Source: Corynebacterium doosanense CAU 212 = DSM 45436 (GTDB taxonomy: Bacteria > Actinomycetota > Actinomycetes > Mycobacteriales > Mycobacteriaceae). Taken from it: DNA of 64,000 nucleotides. This document shows, in pieces, positions 34,741 through 45,410 of this stretch (position 1 is its first letter; the number at the start of each line of letters is the position of its first letter). Position numbers and translations under genes: made by a program. Under the pieces are notes generated by a model. That model ran no database searches, had not been told where the DNA came from, and was given only the letters and a program-made list of their open reading frames with translations. The stretch lies in contig NZ_CP006764.1 in NCBI RefSeq assembly GCF_000767055.1, positions 1,984,001 to 2,048,000 of the forward strand. Direction: 5' to 3'.

Positions 34741-36122
34741 CAGCAGCCGATCAGGCGCTGCGCGAGGTAACCCTGCAGCTCTGCCAGCGGGACGCGGACC
34801 TGCTCCATGGAGTCACGCTCGCGGACGGTCACGGCGTTGTCCTCGAGGGAGTCGAAGTCGAAGGTGACACAGAACGGAGTGCCGATCTCATCCTGGCGGC
34901 GGTAACGGCGGCCGATGGCCCCGGAGGTGTCGTAGTCGATGTTCCAGAACTCGCGCAGACCGTCGGCCAGCTGCTGGGCGGGCTCGGAGAGCTCGGGTTT
35001 CTTCGACAGCGGCAGCACGGCCACCTTGACCGGCGCGAGGCGGCGGTCGAGCTTGAGCACGACACGCTTGTCCACGCCGCCCTTGGAGTTGGGGGCCTCA
35101 TCCTCGTGGTAGGCGTCGATGAGGAAGGCCATCATGGCACGGCCCAGGCCGGCGGCCGGCTCGATGACGTAGGGGATCCAGCGCTCGTCGTTCTCCTGGT
35201 CGTAGTAGGAGAGGTCGTCGCCGGAGCCCTCGGAATGCACGCGCAGGTCGTAGTCGGTACGGTTGGCGATGCCCTCCAGCTCGCCCCACTTGGAGCCGGC
35301 GAAGTTGAAGGCGTACTCCACGTCGACGGTGCGCTTGGAGTAGTGCGAGAGCTTCTCCTGCGGGTGCTCGAACAGGCGCAGGTTCTCCGGGCGGATGCCC
35401 AGGTTGATGTACCACTGGTGGCGGTCATCGATCCAGTGCTGGTGCCATTCCTCGTCGGTGCCGGGTTTGACGAAGAACTCCATCTCCATCTGCTCGAACT
35501 CGCGGGTGCGGAAGATGAAGTTGCCCGGGGTGATCTCGTTGCGGAAGGACTTGCCCGTGTTGGCGATGCCGAAGGGCGGCTTCATGCGGGCGGTCGTCAT
35601 GACGTTCTTGAAGTTGACGAAGATGCCCTGCGCCGTCTCCGGGCGCATGTAGTGCAGACCCTCCTCGTCGGCCACGGGGCCGAGGTAGGTCTTCATCAGG
35701 CCGGAGAACTCGCGCGGCTCGGTCCAGGAACCGGGCTGACCCGTCTCGGGGTCGTTGATGTCGGCGAGGCCGTTGGCCGGCGGGTGGCCGTGCTTCTCCT
35801 CGTACGCCTCCAGCAGGTGGTCGGCGCGGTAACGCTTGTGGGTGTGCAGCGACTCCACCAGGGGATCGGAGAAGACGTCGACGTGCCCGGAGGTCTCCCA
35901 GACCTGGCGCGGCAGGATGATGGAGCTGTCGATGCCGACGACGTCCGCGCGGGAGGTGACCATGTGGCGCCACCACTGGCGCTTGATGTTCTCCTTGAGC
36001 TCGACTCCCAGCGGGCCGTAGTCCCATGCGGAGCGGGTGCCGCCGTAGATTTCTCCGGCCGGGAAGACCAGTCCTCGGCGCTTGCAGAGGTTGACGACGG
36101 TATCGATCACAGACGCAGCCAT
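34740..36122 (-). CDS. glyS: Glycyl-tRNA synthetase (class II, homodimeric)
   Basis: Charges tRNA-Gly. 460 residues, the usual length of the dimeric bacterial/eukaryote-like form. Class II motifs are present: motif 1 around [20 protein letters not shown], motif 2 [19 protein letters not shown], and motif 3 [14 protein letters not shown], followed by an anticodon-binding domain ([10 protein letters not shown]). TACACT on the minus strand about 80 bases upstream is a possible -10. I see no T-box leader. Confidence 0.95.
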   Translation of the reverse strand: MAASVIDTVVNLCKRRGLVFPAGEIYGGTRSAWDYGPLGVELKENIKRQWWRHMVTSRADVVGIDSSIILPRQVWETSGHVDVFSDPLVESLHTHKRYRADHLLEAYEEKHGHPPANGLADINDPETGQPGSWTEPREFSGLMKTYLGPVADEEGLHYMRPETAQGIFVNFKNVMTTARMKPPFGIANTGKSFRNEITPGNFIFRTREFEQMEMEFFVKPGTDEEWHQHWIDDRHQWYINLGIRPENLRLFEHPQEKLSHYSKRTVDVEYAFNFAGSKWGELEGIANRTDYDLRVHSEGSGDDLSYYDQENDERWIPYVIEPAAGLGRAMMAFLIDAYHEDEAPNSKGGVDKRVVLKLDRRLAPVKVAVLPLSKKPELSEPAQQLADGLREFWNIDYDTSGAIGRRYRRQDEIGTPFCVTFDFDSLEDNAVTVRERDSMEQVRVPLAELQGYLAQRLIGC

Positions 36123-36473
36123 GGGGGTTTCTTCGACTCCTAGACAATGGGGATTCGCTCAGCGGTGTCCTGATGGCGTCTCCGCCGGACCGCGAGGCAG
36201 TTGCTCCCACAGTGTAGCGCCCCTGCTGACACGGGCAGAGGGCGCGGCGGGGCAACTAACCGGCCCGCAGGAAACGCGGTAGGGCGTGACATGGGGCCCT
36301 GTCAACCCTTAAAGTAGGACAACCATATAGTGTTTGTACTGGAACTGAACGTCCGGGCTCCGCCGCGCCGCCGGGGTTTCGCTCCTTCCATATCCCCGCT
36401 ACCGTGGAGTTTCATCACCACGAGACCAGTGTTTAGCAGGCAGACCACCGCCTGAGAACCGAGAAGAGGCACA
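36123..36473. promoter_or_regulatory. Divergent control region between glyS and ArsR-type gene
   Basis: No gene in 351 bases. Rightward, TATAGT (36326-36331) is a good -10, giving a leader of about 135 bases that includes CGTGG...CCACG. Just upstream is TGACA (36287-36291) with TGTCA (36300-36304), an imperfect dyad that could be an operator. Leftward, TACACT near 36200 fits the glyS promoter. Confidence 0.55.
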
Positions 36474-36980
36474 ATGTCAGAGCCCAACCCCGGCACCGCC
36501 GCCATCGAGTGCGCCGCGCTGGTCATTAGTGCACTGGACTCTGAACAACGCCTACAGATCATTCTCAAGCTGGCCGAACGTGACCACGTGGTCCACGAAC
36601 TCGTCGCGGCGCTGGGCAAGTCGCAGCCCCTCATCAGCCAGCACCTGCGGGTGCTCAAGCGTGTTGGCCTGGTCACCTCGACCCGCGCCGGCCGCGAGGT
36701 GGCCTACCACCTGGCGGTCCGCGAGGCCGCCGATATCATCGATCTGGCCAACCGCGTGGGGGTCACCGCAGCGGCCGGCACCGTCGACGAGCTCGACGCC
36801 CGTCGCTCGTCCCCGTCCCACCAGGTGGACAACTCGGACAATGAGCAGGTCTCGGCGGTGACCGACGAGTCCGCAACTGGAGGCAAGGCCGCCATCGCCG
36901 GGCGCGCCTCCGACGACACCCTGGATATGCCGGGCCTCATCCCCGAGCTTCCCACTCCCCCGATTCCGCGGATACGATAG
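36474..36980 (+). CDS. ArsR/SmtB-family transcriptional regulator
   Basis: A 168-residue winged-helix repressor. ALDSEQRLQIILKLAERDHV, then HELVAALGKSQPLISQHLRV and VTSTRAGREVAYHLA make the ArsR fold. The classic alpha-3 ELCVCD metal site is absent (HVVHELVAAL instead), and the last 70 residues are a polar extension. Position directly before zur, as in corynebacteria where the pair governs zinc, suggests a zinc sensor, with possible His ligands in the HVVHE helix. AGAGG precedes the ATG. Confidence 0.88.
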   Translation: MSEPNPGTAAIECAALVISALDSEQRLQIILKLAERDHVVHELVAALGKSQPLISQHLRVLKRVGLVTSTRAGREVAYHLAVREAADIIDLANRVGVTAAAGTVDELDARRSSPSHQVDNSDNEQVSAVTDESATGGKAAIAGRASDDTLDMPGLIPELPTPPIPRIR

Positions 36981-37023
36981 GCCGGTCACCCCGCCCGTCC
37001 GACCACGTCCGTGAGGTCTGCCC

Positions 37024-37449
37024 ATGCCGCCCCTGCATTCCGCTAAACCCCGGGTGGGCGTGCGCAACACACGTCAGCGCACCGCCGTGGTGGAGCTGCT
37101 GGACACTCTCGACGGGTTCCTGTCGGCGAAGGACATCCACCGGCGTCTCGACGCCCTGCACGCCGACGTGGGCCTGACCACGGTGTACCGCACCCTGCAG
37201 TCGTTGGCCGAGGTGGACGCCGTGGACGTGCTGCACATGGATTCCGGGGAGACGCTCTACCGGGCGTGCCACTCCGACGATCATCACCACCACCTTGTGT
37301 GCACCCGGTGCGGGCGCACGGAGGAGATTGACGGCGGGCCGGTGGAGGCGTGGGCGCAGGACGTGGCCACGCAGTACGGCTTTCAGCTCACCGGGCACGA
37401 CACCGAGGTGTTCGGCATCTGCGGTTCGTGCGCGAAAGCGCAGGACTAA
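37024..37449 (+). CDS. zur: Fur-family zinc uptake regulator
   Basis: A 141-residue Fur/Zur repressor. It has an N-terminal winged helix (TRQRTAVVELLDTLDGFLSA, LTTVYRTLQSLA), the metal-rich hinge CHSDDHHHHLVC, and two CxxC pairs forming the structural zinc site (CTRCG and CGSCA). The HHHH cluster and downstream Cys pairs fit Zur rather than Fur. It is probably co-transcribed with the ArsR gene 43 bases upstream. It ends in a 4-base CTAA overlap with the VIT1-like gene. Confidence 0.9.
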   Translation: MPPLHSAKPRVGVRNTRQRTAVVELLDTLDGFLSAKDIHRRLDALHADVGLTTVYRTLQSLAEVDAVDVLHMDSGETLYRACHSDDHHHHLVCTRCGRTEEIDGGPVEAWAQDVATQYGFQLTGHDTEVFGICGSCAKAQD

Positions 37450-38519
37450 CCCACCACGGTGCCGAAGAGCACGCCCAGCACATAGGTCAGCCCCGCGGCA
37501 CCCAGGCCGATGGCGAGCTGGCGAAGGGCCCGGGGCAGCGGCGGCTTCCCGGACAGCAGGCCGGTGACCGCGCCCGTGAACATCAGCGCGATGGACACGA
37601 GCACGAGGGAGACGACGGCCCCGGCCGCCGATCCCATCCCCAGGATGAACGGGATGATGGGGATGAACGCCCCGATGCCGAACGAGAGGAACGAGCTGCC
37701 GGCGGCGGTCCAGGACTCACGGGACGCGTCCGACCTGGCCTGCTCCCCCGAGGACAAGGCCTCGGCCGAGGCGCCTCCCGCGGTGGCGAACACCTCCTGC
37801 GCCCGCTGGTCCGCCTCCTGCGCGGACATGCCACGGGCGCGGAACACCAAGGCCAGCTCGTTGGTGTTGACGTCGACCTGGTCGATCAGCGTGTGTGCGT
37901 CGGGGTTGGGCGTGGAGGCCTCGAGCAGCTCGTACTGGCTGCGCACGGAGATGAACTCCCCGGCGGCCATGGACAGGGCTCCGGCAAGCAGGCCGGAGAT
38001 GCCGGTCAACAGGACGGCGTTGGTGGGCATGCCCGTGCCCACGACACCGATCACCAGGGCGACGTTGGAGACCAGCCCGTCGTTGGCGCCGAAGATGGCG
38101 GCGCGGAACCCGCCGGAGATGCGCTCGCGTCCCTGGGCGGCCAGGGCGCGGACGACCTCGGCGTGCATGCTTTCGTCGGCGGCGATGGAGTCCGGGGCGT
38201 CGTCGTCGGCGAGGTAGGGGTTGTCGGACTCCGCGCTCTGCATGAGCGCGAGGACAAAGACGGAACCGAAGTGCCTGGCCATGAAGGCCATGATCCGGGT
38301 GTTAAGCCCGGGCTGGACGGGCATGCCCACCTGATCGCCGAGGCGGTCGTGCCAGTAACGCTCGTGGCGGGACTCGGCGTCGGCGAGCGACTCGAGAATC
38401 TCACGCTCCTCGCCGGTGCGTTTGCGGGCGAGCTCCCGGTAGACGGCGGCCTCGGCGCGCTCGTTGGCGAGGTACCGACGCCAGCGGTTGATCTGCTTTC
38501 GGCTCGGCACCTGGGTCAT
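37446..38519 (-). CDS. VIT1/CCC1-family metal transporter with ferritin-like N-terminus
   Basis: 357 residues. The N-terminal 130 residues form a rubrerythrin/ferritin-like helical domain with ExxH pairs ([27 protein letters not shown]), and the rest is a five-helix VIT1-type transporter ([36 protein letters not shown]). Such fusions move Fe2+ or Mn2+, with the ferritin-like part binding metal. The ATG overlaps the uppS stop (ATGA). Metal control by Zur next door is possible but not shown. Confidence 0.88.
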   Translation of the reverse strand: MTQVPSRKQINRWRRYLANERAEAAVYRELARKRTGEEREILESLADAESRHERYWHDRLGDQVGMPVQPGLNTRIMAFMARHFGSVFVLALMQSAESDNPYLADDDAPDSIAADESMHAEVVRALAAQGRERISGGFRAAIFGANDGLVSNVALVIGVVGTGMPTNAVLLTGISGLLAGALSMAAGEFISVRSQYELLEASTPNPDAHTLIDQVDVNTNELALVFRARGMSAQEADQRAQEVFATAGGASAEALSSGEQARSDASRESWTAAGSSFLSFGIGAFIPIIPFILGMGSAAGAVVSLVLVSIALMFTGAVTGLLSGKPPLPRALRQLAIGLGAAGLTYVLGVLFGTVVG

Positions 38520-39283
38520 TTCGTACCTCCGAAACGACGGTCGCGGCGGGCGTATTCCTGGACGGCGTCGAACATGTGCTGCGGGGTGAAGTCCGGGAAC
38601 AGCACGTCCTGGTAGACCAGCTCGGCGTAGGCGGACTGCCACAGCAGGAAGTTCGACGTGCGTTTCTCTCCCGAGGGGCGCAGGAAAAGATCGACGTCGG
38701 GCATCTGCGGATCGTAGAGGTACTTCGACACCAGCTGCTCGGTGATCTCGTCGGGTCGCAGGTCACCGGACTGCACGTCGGCGGCCATGGCGCGGATGCC
38801 GTCGACAAGCTCCGCGCGGCCGCCGTAGTTCACGCACATGGCAAACGTCATCCGGGTGTTGTCCCTGGTCATCTCCTCGGCGGTCTCCAGCTCCCGGATC
38901 ACCGAGCGCCACAGCCGCGGCCGGCGTCCCGCCCAGACGACACGCACACCCTTCTCCCGCAGCATGTCGCGTTGCCGGCGGAGCACGTCGCGGTTGAAGC
39001 CCATGAGGAAACGCACCTCCTCCGCGCTGCGCCGCCAGTTCTCCGTGGAGAAGGCGTAGGCCGAAAGGTAGGGGATCTCCAGGGCCAGACAGGCGTCGAT
39101 GGCGTCCATGAGCACGGCCTCGCCTCGTTTGTGGCCTTCCGTGCGTTTCATTCCCCGGTCGGTGGCCCAGCGACCGTTGCCGTCCATCACCAGGGCCACG
39201 TGCCGCGGGAGGAACTCGCGCGGGATCGACGGGGGGTTCAGTGCCAGGGCTTGCGGGTTAGTCACAACCAACCATTGTGCCAC
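38516..39283 (-). CDS. uppS: Isoprenyl (polyprenyl) diphosphate synthase, cis type
   Basis: A 255-residue cis-prenyltransferase that makes the lipid carrier for peptidoglycan and arabinogalactan. Motifs: [13 protein letters not shown] (catalytic Asp), [19 protein letters not shown] and the C-terminal [19 protein letters not shown]. It begins at GTG 39283, one base after the recO stop; an alternative GTG at 39265 exists. It sits in the era-recO-uppS run. Confidence 0.93.
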   Translation of the reverse strand: MAQWLVVTNPQALALNPPSIPREFLPRHVALVMDGNGRWATDRGMKRTEGHKRGEAVLMDAIDACLALEIPYLSAYAFSTENWRRSAEEVRFLMGFNRDVLRRQRDMLREKGVRVVWAGRRPRLWRSVIRELETAEEMTRDNTRMTFAMCVNYGGRAELVDGIRAMAADVQSGDLRPDEITEQLVSKYLYDPQMPDVDLFLRPSGEKRTSNFLLWQSAYAELVYQDVLFPDFTPQHMFDAVQEYARRDRRFGGTK

Positions 39284-39284
39284 T

Positions 39285-40028
39285 TCACCGCTGCTCCATG
39301 ACCTTCAAGCTGGACAACGTGGTTTCCAGATGCCACTGGAGGTGCGCGACCGTCAGCCGGTGGGCCTGGGCGCCCAGGTGCCCGCCCCCTTCGGCGGCGA
39401 GAATCGCCTCGGCCGCGGCGACGTGCCCGCCGGCCAGCAGCCACATGAGGTGAAGCGTCTGTTCGTCGATCTCCGCGCTTCCCGACGGCCGGCAGTTCAG
39501 GCAGGCGGCGCCGCCGACGCCCGGGTGGAAGGCATGGTGTGGCCCCGGGGCCTGGCAGGACGCGCAGTCGAAGAGACTGGGGGCCCAGCCCTCGGTGGCC
39601 ATGGCCTGGAGGAGGAACGCGTCGAGGACGGCCACCGGGTGGGCGGAGACCTGCATCCGGGCGAGGGCGTCGACGACGGCGTCGAAAAGCGCGGGATCCT
39701 CCCCGTGGGCCGCCACCCGCTCCGCGGTCTCCAATACTGCCGACGCCGCGGCGTAACGGTCAAAGTCCTCGATGATGCCCGCGCCGTAGTACGCGACGGT
39801 GTCCGCCGAGGTCAGCGTGGCCAGATTGCGGCCGGGGTAGAGCTGCACGTCCAGCCGCACGAAGGGCTGCAGACGGGAGCCGAACCGAGACCTGGCCTTG
39901 CGCACGCCCTTGGCCACCGAGCGCACCACGCCATGGCTGCGGGTGAGCAGGACGACAACCCGGTCGGCCTCCCCGAAATCGTGGCTGCGGACGACGACGG
40001 CCCCGTCCCGGTAGGAACCGCCACGCAT
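39285..40028 (-). CDS. recO: DNA repair protein RecO
   Basis: 247 residues. An N-terminal OB fold ([20 protein letters not shown]) leads to a helical domain with a zinc-site-like Cys set ([25 protein letters not shown]). It loads RecA with RecR in gap repair. It starts one base after the era stop (TGACATG), so era, recO and uppS are translated together. Confidence 0.92.
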   Translation of the reverse strand: MRGGSYRDGAVVVRSHDFGEADRVVVLLTRSHGVVRSVAKGVRKARSRFGSRLQPFVRLDVQLYPGRNLATLTSADTVAYYGAGIIEDFDRYAAASAVLETAERVAAHGEDPALFDAVVDALARMQVSAHPVAVLDAFLLQAMATEGWAPSLFDCASCQAPGPHHAFHPGVGGAACLNCRPSGSAEIDEQTLHLMWLLAGGHVAAAEAILAAEGGGHLGAQAHRLTVAHLQWHLETTLSSLKVMEQR

Positions 40029-40029
40029 G

Positions 40030-40959
40030 TCAGAATCCCAGGCGGCCGAGCTGCTTGGGGTCGGACTGCCAGTTCTTCAGCACCTTGATGCGCAGGTCGA
40101 GGAAGATGTTCCGGCCGAGGAGCTCGATGATCTCCTTGCGCGAGCGCTGGACGATGGACTGCAGGCGTCGCCCGCCCGGGCCCTCGAGGATCTTCTGCTG
40201 GCCGGGGCGCTCGACGTAGATGATGGCGTAGATGTTCAGCCGGTCGCGGCCCTCGGGGTCGTCGAACATCTCGTCCACCTCGACGGCGACGGAGTGCGGC
40301 AGCTCCTCCTTCAGCCCGGAGAGAGCGGCCTCGCGGATGAGCTCGGAGATGCGGGTCTCGGTGTCGTCGTCGGTGAGGTGGTCGTCCGGGTAGAACTTCG
40401 GGCCCTCCGGCAGCTGCGAGACCATGACGTCGATGAGCTCGTCGATCTGCACCTTCTCCGTCGCGGAGACGGGGATGACCACGGGTTTCTTCTCGTCGCC
40501 GCCGAGCAGCTCGTAGAGCGCCATGAGCTGCACGGCCACCTGGTCACGGCTGACCTTGTCCAGCTTGGTCACAATGCCGATGATCGGCGTGCTCGGCGCG
40601 ATCTCGCGCACCGCGTCGACGATCCACTTGTCGCCCGGGCCGATCTTCTCGTCGGCGGGGATGGTCAGGCCGATGAGGTCGACGTCGGCGTAGGTGTCCT
40701 TGACCACGGCATTGAGGCGCTCACCCAGCAGGGTGCGCGGGCGGTGCAGACCGGGCGTGTCGACGACGATGACCTGCGCATCGTCCCGGTGGATCAGGCC
40801 GCGGATGGGGTGGCGCGTCGTCTCCGGCTGATCGGCGGTGATGGCGATCTTCGTGCCCACGATGGCGTTGGTCAACGTCGACTTGCCGGTGTTGGGGCGG
40901 CCGACGAAGCTGACGAATCCCGAGCGGAAACCCTCGGGGGTGTCGGTGAAACTGGGCAC
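40030..40959 (-). CDS. era: GTPase Era
   Basis: A 309-residue GTPase for 16S rRNA and 30S maturation. G1 GRPNTGKST, G3 DTPGLHRPR and G4 TKLD are present, followed by a C-terminal KH domain (GRRLQSIVQRSRKEIIELL). GTG start with AAGGAG upstream. The preceding same-strand gene is pdxY, 58 bases away. Confidence 0.95.
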   Translation of the reverse strand: MPSFTDTPEGFRSGFVSFVGRPNTGKSTLTNAIVGTKIAITADQPETTRHPIRGLIHRDDAQVIVVDTPGLHRPRTLLGERLNAVVKDTYADVDLIGLTIPADEKIGPGDKWIVDAVREIAPSTPIIGIVTKLDKVSRDQVAVQLMALYELLGGDEKKPVVIPVSATEKVQIDELIDVMVSQLPEGPKFYPDDHLTDDDTETRISELIREAALSGLKEELPHSVAVEVDEMFDDPEGRDRLNIYAIIYVERPGQQKILEGPGGRRLQSIVQRSRKEIIELLGRNIFLDLRIKVLKNWQSDPKQLGRLGF

Positions 40960-41017
40960 AGGACTCCTTGGATGTGGTGCACGGACTTGCAGGTCAGCCT
41001 AGCACCGCACCGAGGTA

Positions 41018-41869
41018 TTACCTGACCTGTGTGACCTCGAAGGTGCGCTGCGGCGCGACAAACGCCTCCTGCCCCCGGATGAGCTCGAGCTCCAGCGACT
41101 CCGTCTCGAAGGTGACCCCGAGCAGTTCGAAGACACTCGCGGCCGTCTTGCCTAGGGCGTCAGCGACGTCGCGGGACTGCAGGTAGTGGCCGGTGAACAG
41201 CGCGGCGGTGACATCGCCGGAGCCGTTGCGTTTGAAGGGGATGTACGGGGTGGCCACGAGCCACACGCCGTCGTCGGTGGCGACCATCATCTCGATGGTG
41301 TCGGGCTCACGCTCCGGGCGCAGGACACTGGTGACCAGAACTATCGACGGACCCATCTCCCGGGCCGCCTCGGCAGCCGCGATGGTGGACTCCAGGTCGC
41401 CGGCCTCCCGGCCGGTGAGGAAGCCCAGCTCAAACTGGTTGGGAGTGATGATGTCGGCCACCGGCACGACCTTGTCGCGCAGCAGCACGGGGATCTCGTC
41501 GGCGACGAAGCAGCCGCTCTTGGAGTTGCCCATGACGGGGTCGCAGGCGTAGATCGCGTCCGGGTTGAGTTCCTTGACCCGGGCGACCGTGTCCACGATC
41601 GCGTCGGCGATGTCCGCCCCACCCTGGTAGCCGGAGAGGACCGCGTCGACCTCGCCGAGTTTGCCCAGCTCATCGATACCCCGGATGACGTCGCGCACGT
41701 CGTCGGCGGGGATCATCGGCCCGCCCCACTTTCCGTAACCCGTGTGGTTGGAGAAGTTCACGGTGAAGACCGGCCAGACCTCGTGGCCGATGCGCTGCAG
41801 CGGGAAGACGGCGGCCGAGTTGCCCACGTGCCCGTAGGCGACGGACGACTGGATGGAGAGAATGTTCAT
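41018..41869 (-). CDS. pdxY: Pyridoxal kinase
   Basis: A 283-residue ribokinase-fold kinase that phosphorylates pyridoxal to PLP. It shows ILSIQSSVAYGHVGNSAAVF, FSNHTGYGKWGG, YACDPVMGNSKSGCFV, ITPNQFELGFLTG and the C-terminal FKRNGSGDVTAALFTGH with the anion hole and catalytic Asp. It stands between ybeY and era, where many actinobacteria have a CorC-type gene. The ATG at 41869 has no clear ribosome-binding site. 52 bases separate it from ybeY. Confidence 0.93.
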   Translation of the reverse strand: MNILSIQSSVAYGHVGNSAAVFPLQRIGHEVWPVFTVNFSNHTGYGKWGGPMIPADDVRDVIRGIDELGKLGEVDAVLSGYQGGADIADAIVDTVARVKELNPDAIYACDPVMGNSKSGCFVADEIPVLLRDKVVPVADIITPNQFELGFLTGREAGDLESTIAAAEAAREMGPSIVLVTSVLRPEREPDTIEMMVATDDGVWLVATPYIPFKRNGSGDVTAALFTGHYLQSRDVADALGKTAASVFELLGVTFETESLELELIRGQEAFVAPQRTFEVTQVR

Positions 41870-41921
41870 GGCTACATATCGTGCACCCCTGCGCGCCGCG
41901 GCCGCGCAACGGGGGCGGGTT

Positions 41922-42518
41922 TTATTCTTTCGGCTCCCCCACGGCGGGAATCCCGCCGCCGGGGACCTGCTCGTTGAGCGCCTTGCGGTCGGCGGCAGAC
42001 GGGAACGCGCCCGGCCCGGTGGGCTTGGGCTGGTAGGACACACCTTCCCGGGAGAGGGCGTCGTACCAGTCCGCGAGGATCTCGTTCTGCAGGGCGAACA
42101 TCTCACGCTCGTCGTCGGGCGTGGCGTGGTCGTAACCCAGCACGTGCAGGCAGCCGTGGACGGTGAGCAGCGCGAGCTCGTGGCCCAGGCCGTGGCCGGC
42201 GGCCTCGGCCTGGCGCAGCGCGAAGGACGGGCACAGCACGATGTCACCGAGCAGCGACGGTCCCGGGTCGGCCGCGTCGGGTCGACCCGAGCCGCCCCGG
42301 ACGATCTCGTCCATGGGGAAACTCATCACGTCAGTGGGGCCCTCGAGGTCGAGCCAGCGCACGTGCAGGTCCTCGATGGTGGGCTCATCGACGCAGGTGA
42401 TGGTGAGCTCGGCGTCCGGATGGATGTCCATGGCGCCGAGCGCGTGGGAGGCCACGGAGACGAGCATCTCCTCGTTGACCCCGGCGAACCCGGATTCGTT
42501 GAGTACCTCGATGCTCAT
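41922..42518 (-). CDS. ybeY: Endoribonuclease YbeY (rRNA maturation)
   Basis: A 198-residue zinc endoribonuclease for 16S rRNA 3'-end processing and ribosome quality control. The zinc motif HGxLHxxGYDH is [11 protein letters not shown], and the conserved [10 protein letters not shown] strand precedes it. The C-terminus (from about 160) is a Pro-rich extension. The ATG directly follows the phoH stop TAG. Confidence 0.94.
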   Translation of the reverse strand: MSIEVLNESGFAGVNEEMLVSVASHALGAMDIHPDAELTITCVDEPTIEDLHVRWLDLEGPTDVMSFPMDEIVRGGSGRPDAADPGPSLLGDIVLCPSFALRQAEAAGHGLGHELALLTVHGCLHVLGYDHATPDDEREMFALQNEILADWYDALSREGVSYQPKPTGPGAFPSAADRKALNEQVPGGGIPAVGEPKE

Positions 42519-43496
42519 CTAGCTCTTCTCCTCGAACAGGTCGTAGGCGTCGACGATGCGGCCGACCAGCTGGTGGCGGACGACGTCGGTGGAGGCCATC
42601 TCACAGAACTCGATGTCCTCGACCCCGCGGAGGATCTCCCGCACGACACGCAGGCCGGACTGGGTGCCGCGGGGCAGGTCGACCTGGGAGACGTCGCCCG
42701 TGACCACCATCTTGGCGCCGAATCCCAGGCGGGTGAGAAACATCTTCATCTGCTCGGGCGTGGTGTTCTGCGCCTCGTCCAGGATGACAAACGAGTCACT
42801 GAGCGTGCGTCCACGCATGTACGCCAGCGGCGCGACCTCGATGACCCCGGCCTCCATGAGCTTGGGGATCATCTCCGGGTCGAGCATGTCCCGCAGCGCG
42901 TCGTAGAGCGGGCGCAGGTAGGGGTCGATCTTGTCGCCGAGGGTGCCCGGCAGGAAACCGAGCTTCTCCCCCGCCTCCACGGCCGGGCGGGTGAGGATGA
43001 TGCGGCTGACCTGCTTGGTCTGCAGGGCCTGGACGGCCTTTGCCACGGCGAGGTAGGTCTTGCCGGAGCCGGCGGGCCCGATGCCGAAGACCACCGTGTT
43101 GTGGTCGATGGCGTCGACGTAGGTCTTCTGCCCCAGTGTCTTCGGCCGGATGGTCTTGTCGCGGCGGGAGACGATGTCGGAGCCGAGCACCTGGGAGACG
43201 GACTGCGGCGCCTCCACGGCGATGATCTCCACGGCGCGTTTGACCGCGTCGGGCGAGATGACGTGGCCGCGCCGGGCGATGGACTCGAGCTCGGTGAGCA
43301 CCTTGCGCGCCCGCGAGACCTCGTGTCCGGGGCCGCTGATGCTCACCACGTTGCCGCGCACATGGAAGTCCGCGTCGATGAGGTTGTCCAGGGTGCGGAG
43401 GTTGGCTTCGTTGATGCCCAGCACTCCGCTGGCGTAGCGAGTGTCCAGCTCGACCTTTTCTCTGAGATCGGCGGTCACACCGGATAGTTCTGCCAC
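42519..43496 (-). CDS. phoH: PhoH-like ATPase
   Basis: A 325-residue P-loop ATPase, probably an RNA helicase-type partner of YbeY. Walker A is GPAGSGKTY, Walker B FVILDEAQN, with VTGDVSQVDLPRGTQSGL as the sensor region. An N-terminal KH-like part is present (about 20-75). GTG start with GAAAGG upstream. phoH-ybeY is a conserved pair. Confidence 0.93.
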   Translation of the reverse strand: MAELSGVTADLREKVELDTRYASGVLGINEANLRTLDNLIDADFHVRGNVVSISGPGHEVSRARKVLTELESIARRGHVISPDAVKRAVEIIAVEAPQSVSQVLGSDIVSRRDKTIRPKTLGQKTYVDAIDHNTVVFGIGPAGSGKTYLAVAKAVQALQTKQVSRIILTRPAVEAGEKLGFLPGTLGDKIDPYLRPLYDALRDMLDPEMIPKLMEAGVIEVAPLAYMRGRTLSDSFVILDEAQNTTPEQMKMFLTRLGFGAKMVVTGDVSQVDLPRGTQSGLRVVREILRGVEDIEFCEMASTDVVRHQLVGRIVDAYDLFEEKS

Positions 43497-43526
43497 AGGT
43501 ACCTTTCGTCGGCTTTTCCCCGAACC

Positions 43527-44237
43527 TTACCAGCGCGAGGTCAGCGCACCGAGGGCACTGAGCGCCACCATCGCCGCCGACGCTGTGCGGTAGACCTCCG
43601 GTCCCAGGCGCACGGGCGCGGCCCCCAGCTGGGCCAGCTCCTCGTCCCCGATCCCGCCCTCCGGACCGACGAGGAGGAACAGCTCGTCCACGTCGAGGTC
43701 CACGTCCCGGATCCCGGTGGTGGCGGCCTCGTGCAGGACCAGCGCGGTGCGGCCCTCGATGAGCGCGGCCACCTCGCCGGTGCTCAGCGGACCGGTGATC
43801 TCCGGGATGCGTGAGCGCCGCGACTGCTTCGCGGCGGCCGTGGCCGCGTCGCACCACTTGGCCAGCTGTTTCTCCGCCTTCGCGCCCCACTTGGACACCG
43901 TGCGCTGCGACTGCCACGCGACAATCGCGTCCGCCCCGGCCTGCGTGGCCAGGTCCACAGCGAGCTCCGAGCGCTCGGACTTGGGGATCGCCTGGATCAC
44001 CGTCACGCGCGGGCGCCGCGGCTGATCCTCGCCCCGCGTATCGACGCCCACCTCAAGGTGGTCCCGGCCTTCGGCCACGAGGATCTCCCCACTGACCCAG
44101 GACCCGCGGCCGTCGATAAGCTTCACCCGCTCACCGGGAACCAGCCTCTTGACGGTGACCGCGTGGCGCCCCTCCGGCCCGGTGACCGTGATGCGGTCGC
44201 CACCGAGGTCGTCGGCGATGAAGACCGGCAGGCTCAT
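43527..44237 (-). CDS. rsmE: 16S rRNA (uracil1498-N3)-methyltransferase
   Basis: A 236-residue SPOUT methyltransferase. The N-terminal PUA-like domain ([20 protein letters not shown]) is followed by the knot region with [13 protein letters not shown] and [15 protein letters not shown], the AdoMet site. The ATG overlaps the dnaJ stop (ATGA), so rRNA modification is coupled to chaperone synthesis. Confidence 0.93.
   Translation of the reverse strand: MSLPVFIADDLGGDRITVTGPEGRHAVTVKRLVPGERVKLIDGRGSWVSGEILVAEGRDHLEVGVDTRGEDQPRRPRVTVIQAIPKSERSELAVDLATQAGADAIVAWQSQRTVSKWGAKAEKQLAKWCDAATAAAKQSRRSRIPEITGPLSTGEVAALIEGRTALVLHEAATTGIRDVDLDVDELFLLVGPEGGIGDEELAQLGAAPVRLGPEVYRTASAAMVALSALGALTSRW
44111..44120 (+). 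repeat. CGTCGATAAG motif 7
   Basis: In rsmE, CTT-ATC-GAC. Confidence 0.9.
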
Positions 44238-45376
44238 CGGCGGAAGCGGCCACGAAACTTGGAGAAGAACCCGCCGTCGCGGCCGTGGGCGTCCTCGTCA
44301 TGCACGGAGGCCGACTCGTCGCGGACGTTGCGGATCTCCTCCAGCAGCTCGCGGGTGCGCTGATCCAGGTCGGTGGGGACGACGACGTCGACGTGCGCGG
44401 TGAGCCTGCCGGAGGCGTCGGAACGCAGCCGGGGCATGCCCTTGCCGTCCAGAGTGATCTGCGCGCCCGGCTGGGTCCCCTCGGGAACCTCCAGGGTGAG
44501 TGTCTCCCCGCCGAGAGTGGTCACCGCGAAGTTGGTGCCCAAGGCGGCGTCGACGGCCGGGACCCGGACGGTGAGGTGCAGGTCGTCGCCCTCGCGCTGG
44601 AAGACGGGGTGGCGGTCGACGTTGATCTCCACGTAGAGGTCACCGGCCGGGCCGCCGCCGTGGCCGACCTCGCCCTGGTCCGCCATGCGGATGCGCATCC
44701 CGGTGTCGATGCCCGCGGGCACCGCGACGGTGAGGTCGCGGTTCTTGCGCACGCGGCCCTCGCCGTCGCAGCGCGAGCAGGGATCGTCGATCACTTCGCC
44801 GAAGCCCTGGCACACGTGGCAGGGCCGCGAGGTCATGACGTTGCCCAGGAAGGAACGCTGCACCTCCTGGATCTCACCGGAACCCTGGCAGTTCTCACAG
44901 GTGTGCGGCTTGGTCTTCGACTCGGAGCCCGTGCCGTGGCAGTGGTCGCACAGGACGGCGGTGTCGACCCGGATGTCCTTGCGGACCCCCTTGAAGGCCT
45001 CCTCGAGGGTGATGCGGGTACGCAGCAGGGCGTCGTTACCCGGCTGTACACGCGAACGGGGGCCGCGCGGCGCGCCGCCACCACCACCGAAGAATGCCTC
45101 GAAGATGTCGCCGAACCCACCCGAGCCGCCGAACCCACCGGGGGCTCCTCCGCCACCCTGCTCCATGGGATCTCCACCCATGTCGACGATGCGGCGTTTC
45201 TCCGGATCGGTGAGCACCTCCTGCGCCACGGAGATCTCGCGGAACTTCTCCGCCGCCTCGTCCGTGTCGTTGACGTCAGGGTGGTACTTGCGCGCGAGCT
45301 TGCGGTAGGCCTTCTTGATCTCCGCGTCCGACGCGTCCTTGCTCACTCCGAGAATGCCGTAATAATCACGAGCCAC
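44234..45376 (-). CDS. dnaJ2: Chaperone DnaJ (second-type, hrcA-linked)
   Basis: 380 residues: J domain with HPD (RKYHPDVND), Gly/Phe linker ([17 protein letters not shown]), four CxxCxGxG zinc repeats ([32 protein letters not shown]) and the C-terminal client-binding region. It stimulates DnaK. GTG start, 34 bases after hrcA. Confidence 0.95.
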   Translation of the reverse strand: MARDYYGILGVSKDASDAEIKKAYRKLARKYHPDVNDTDEAAEKFREISVAQEVLTDPEKRRIVDMGGDPMEQGGGGAPGGFGGSGGFGDIFEAFFGGGGGAPRGPRSRVQPGNDALLRTRITLEEAFKGVRKDIRVDTAVLCDHCHGTGSESKTKPHTCENCQGSGEIQEVQRSFLGNVMTSRPCHVCQGFGEVIDDPCSRCDGEGRVRKNRDLTVAVPAGIDTGMRIRMADQGEVGHGGGPAGDLYVEINVDRHPVFQREGDDLHLTVRVPAVDAALGTNFAVTTLGGETLTLEVPEGTQPGAQITLDGKGMPRLRSDASGRLTAHVDVVVPTDLDQRTRELLEEIRNVRDESASVHDEDAHGRDGGFFSKFRGRFRR

Positions 45377-45410
45377 AGTAACTGGGTTTCCTTTAGTCAG
45401 TAATCACTTG

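Noticed and set aside
36123..36473. T-box leader for glyS
   Set aside because: No T-box consensus (GGTGG...) or specifier loop; the leader is only about 80 bases.
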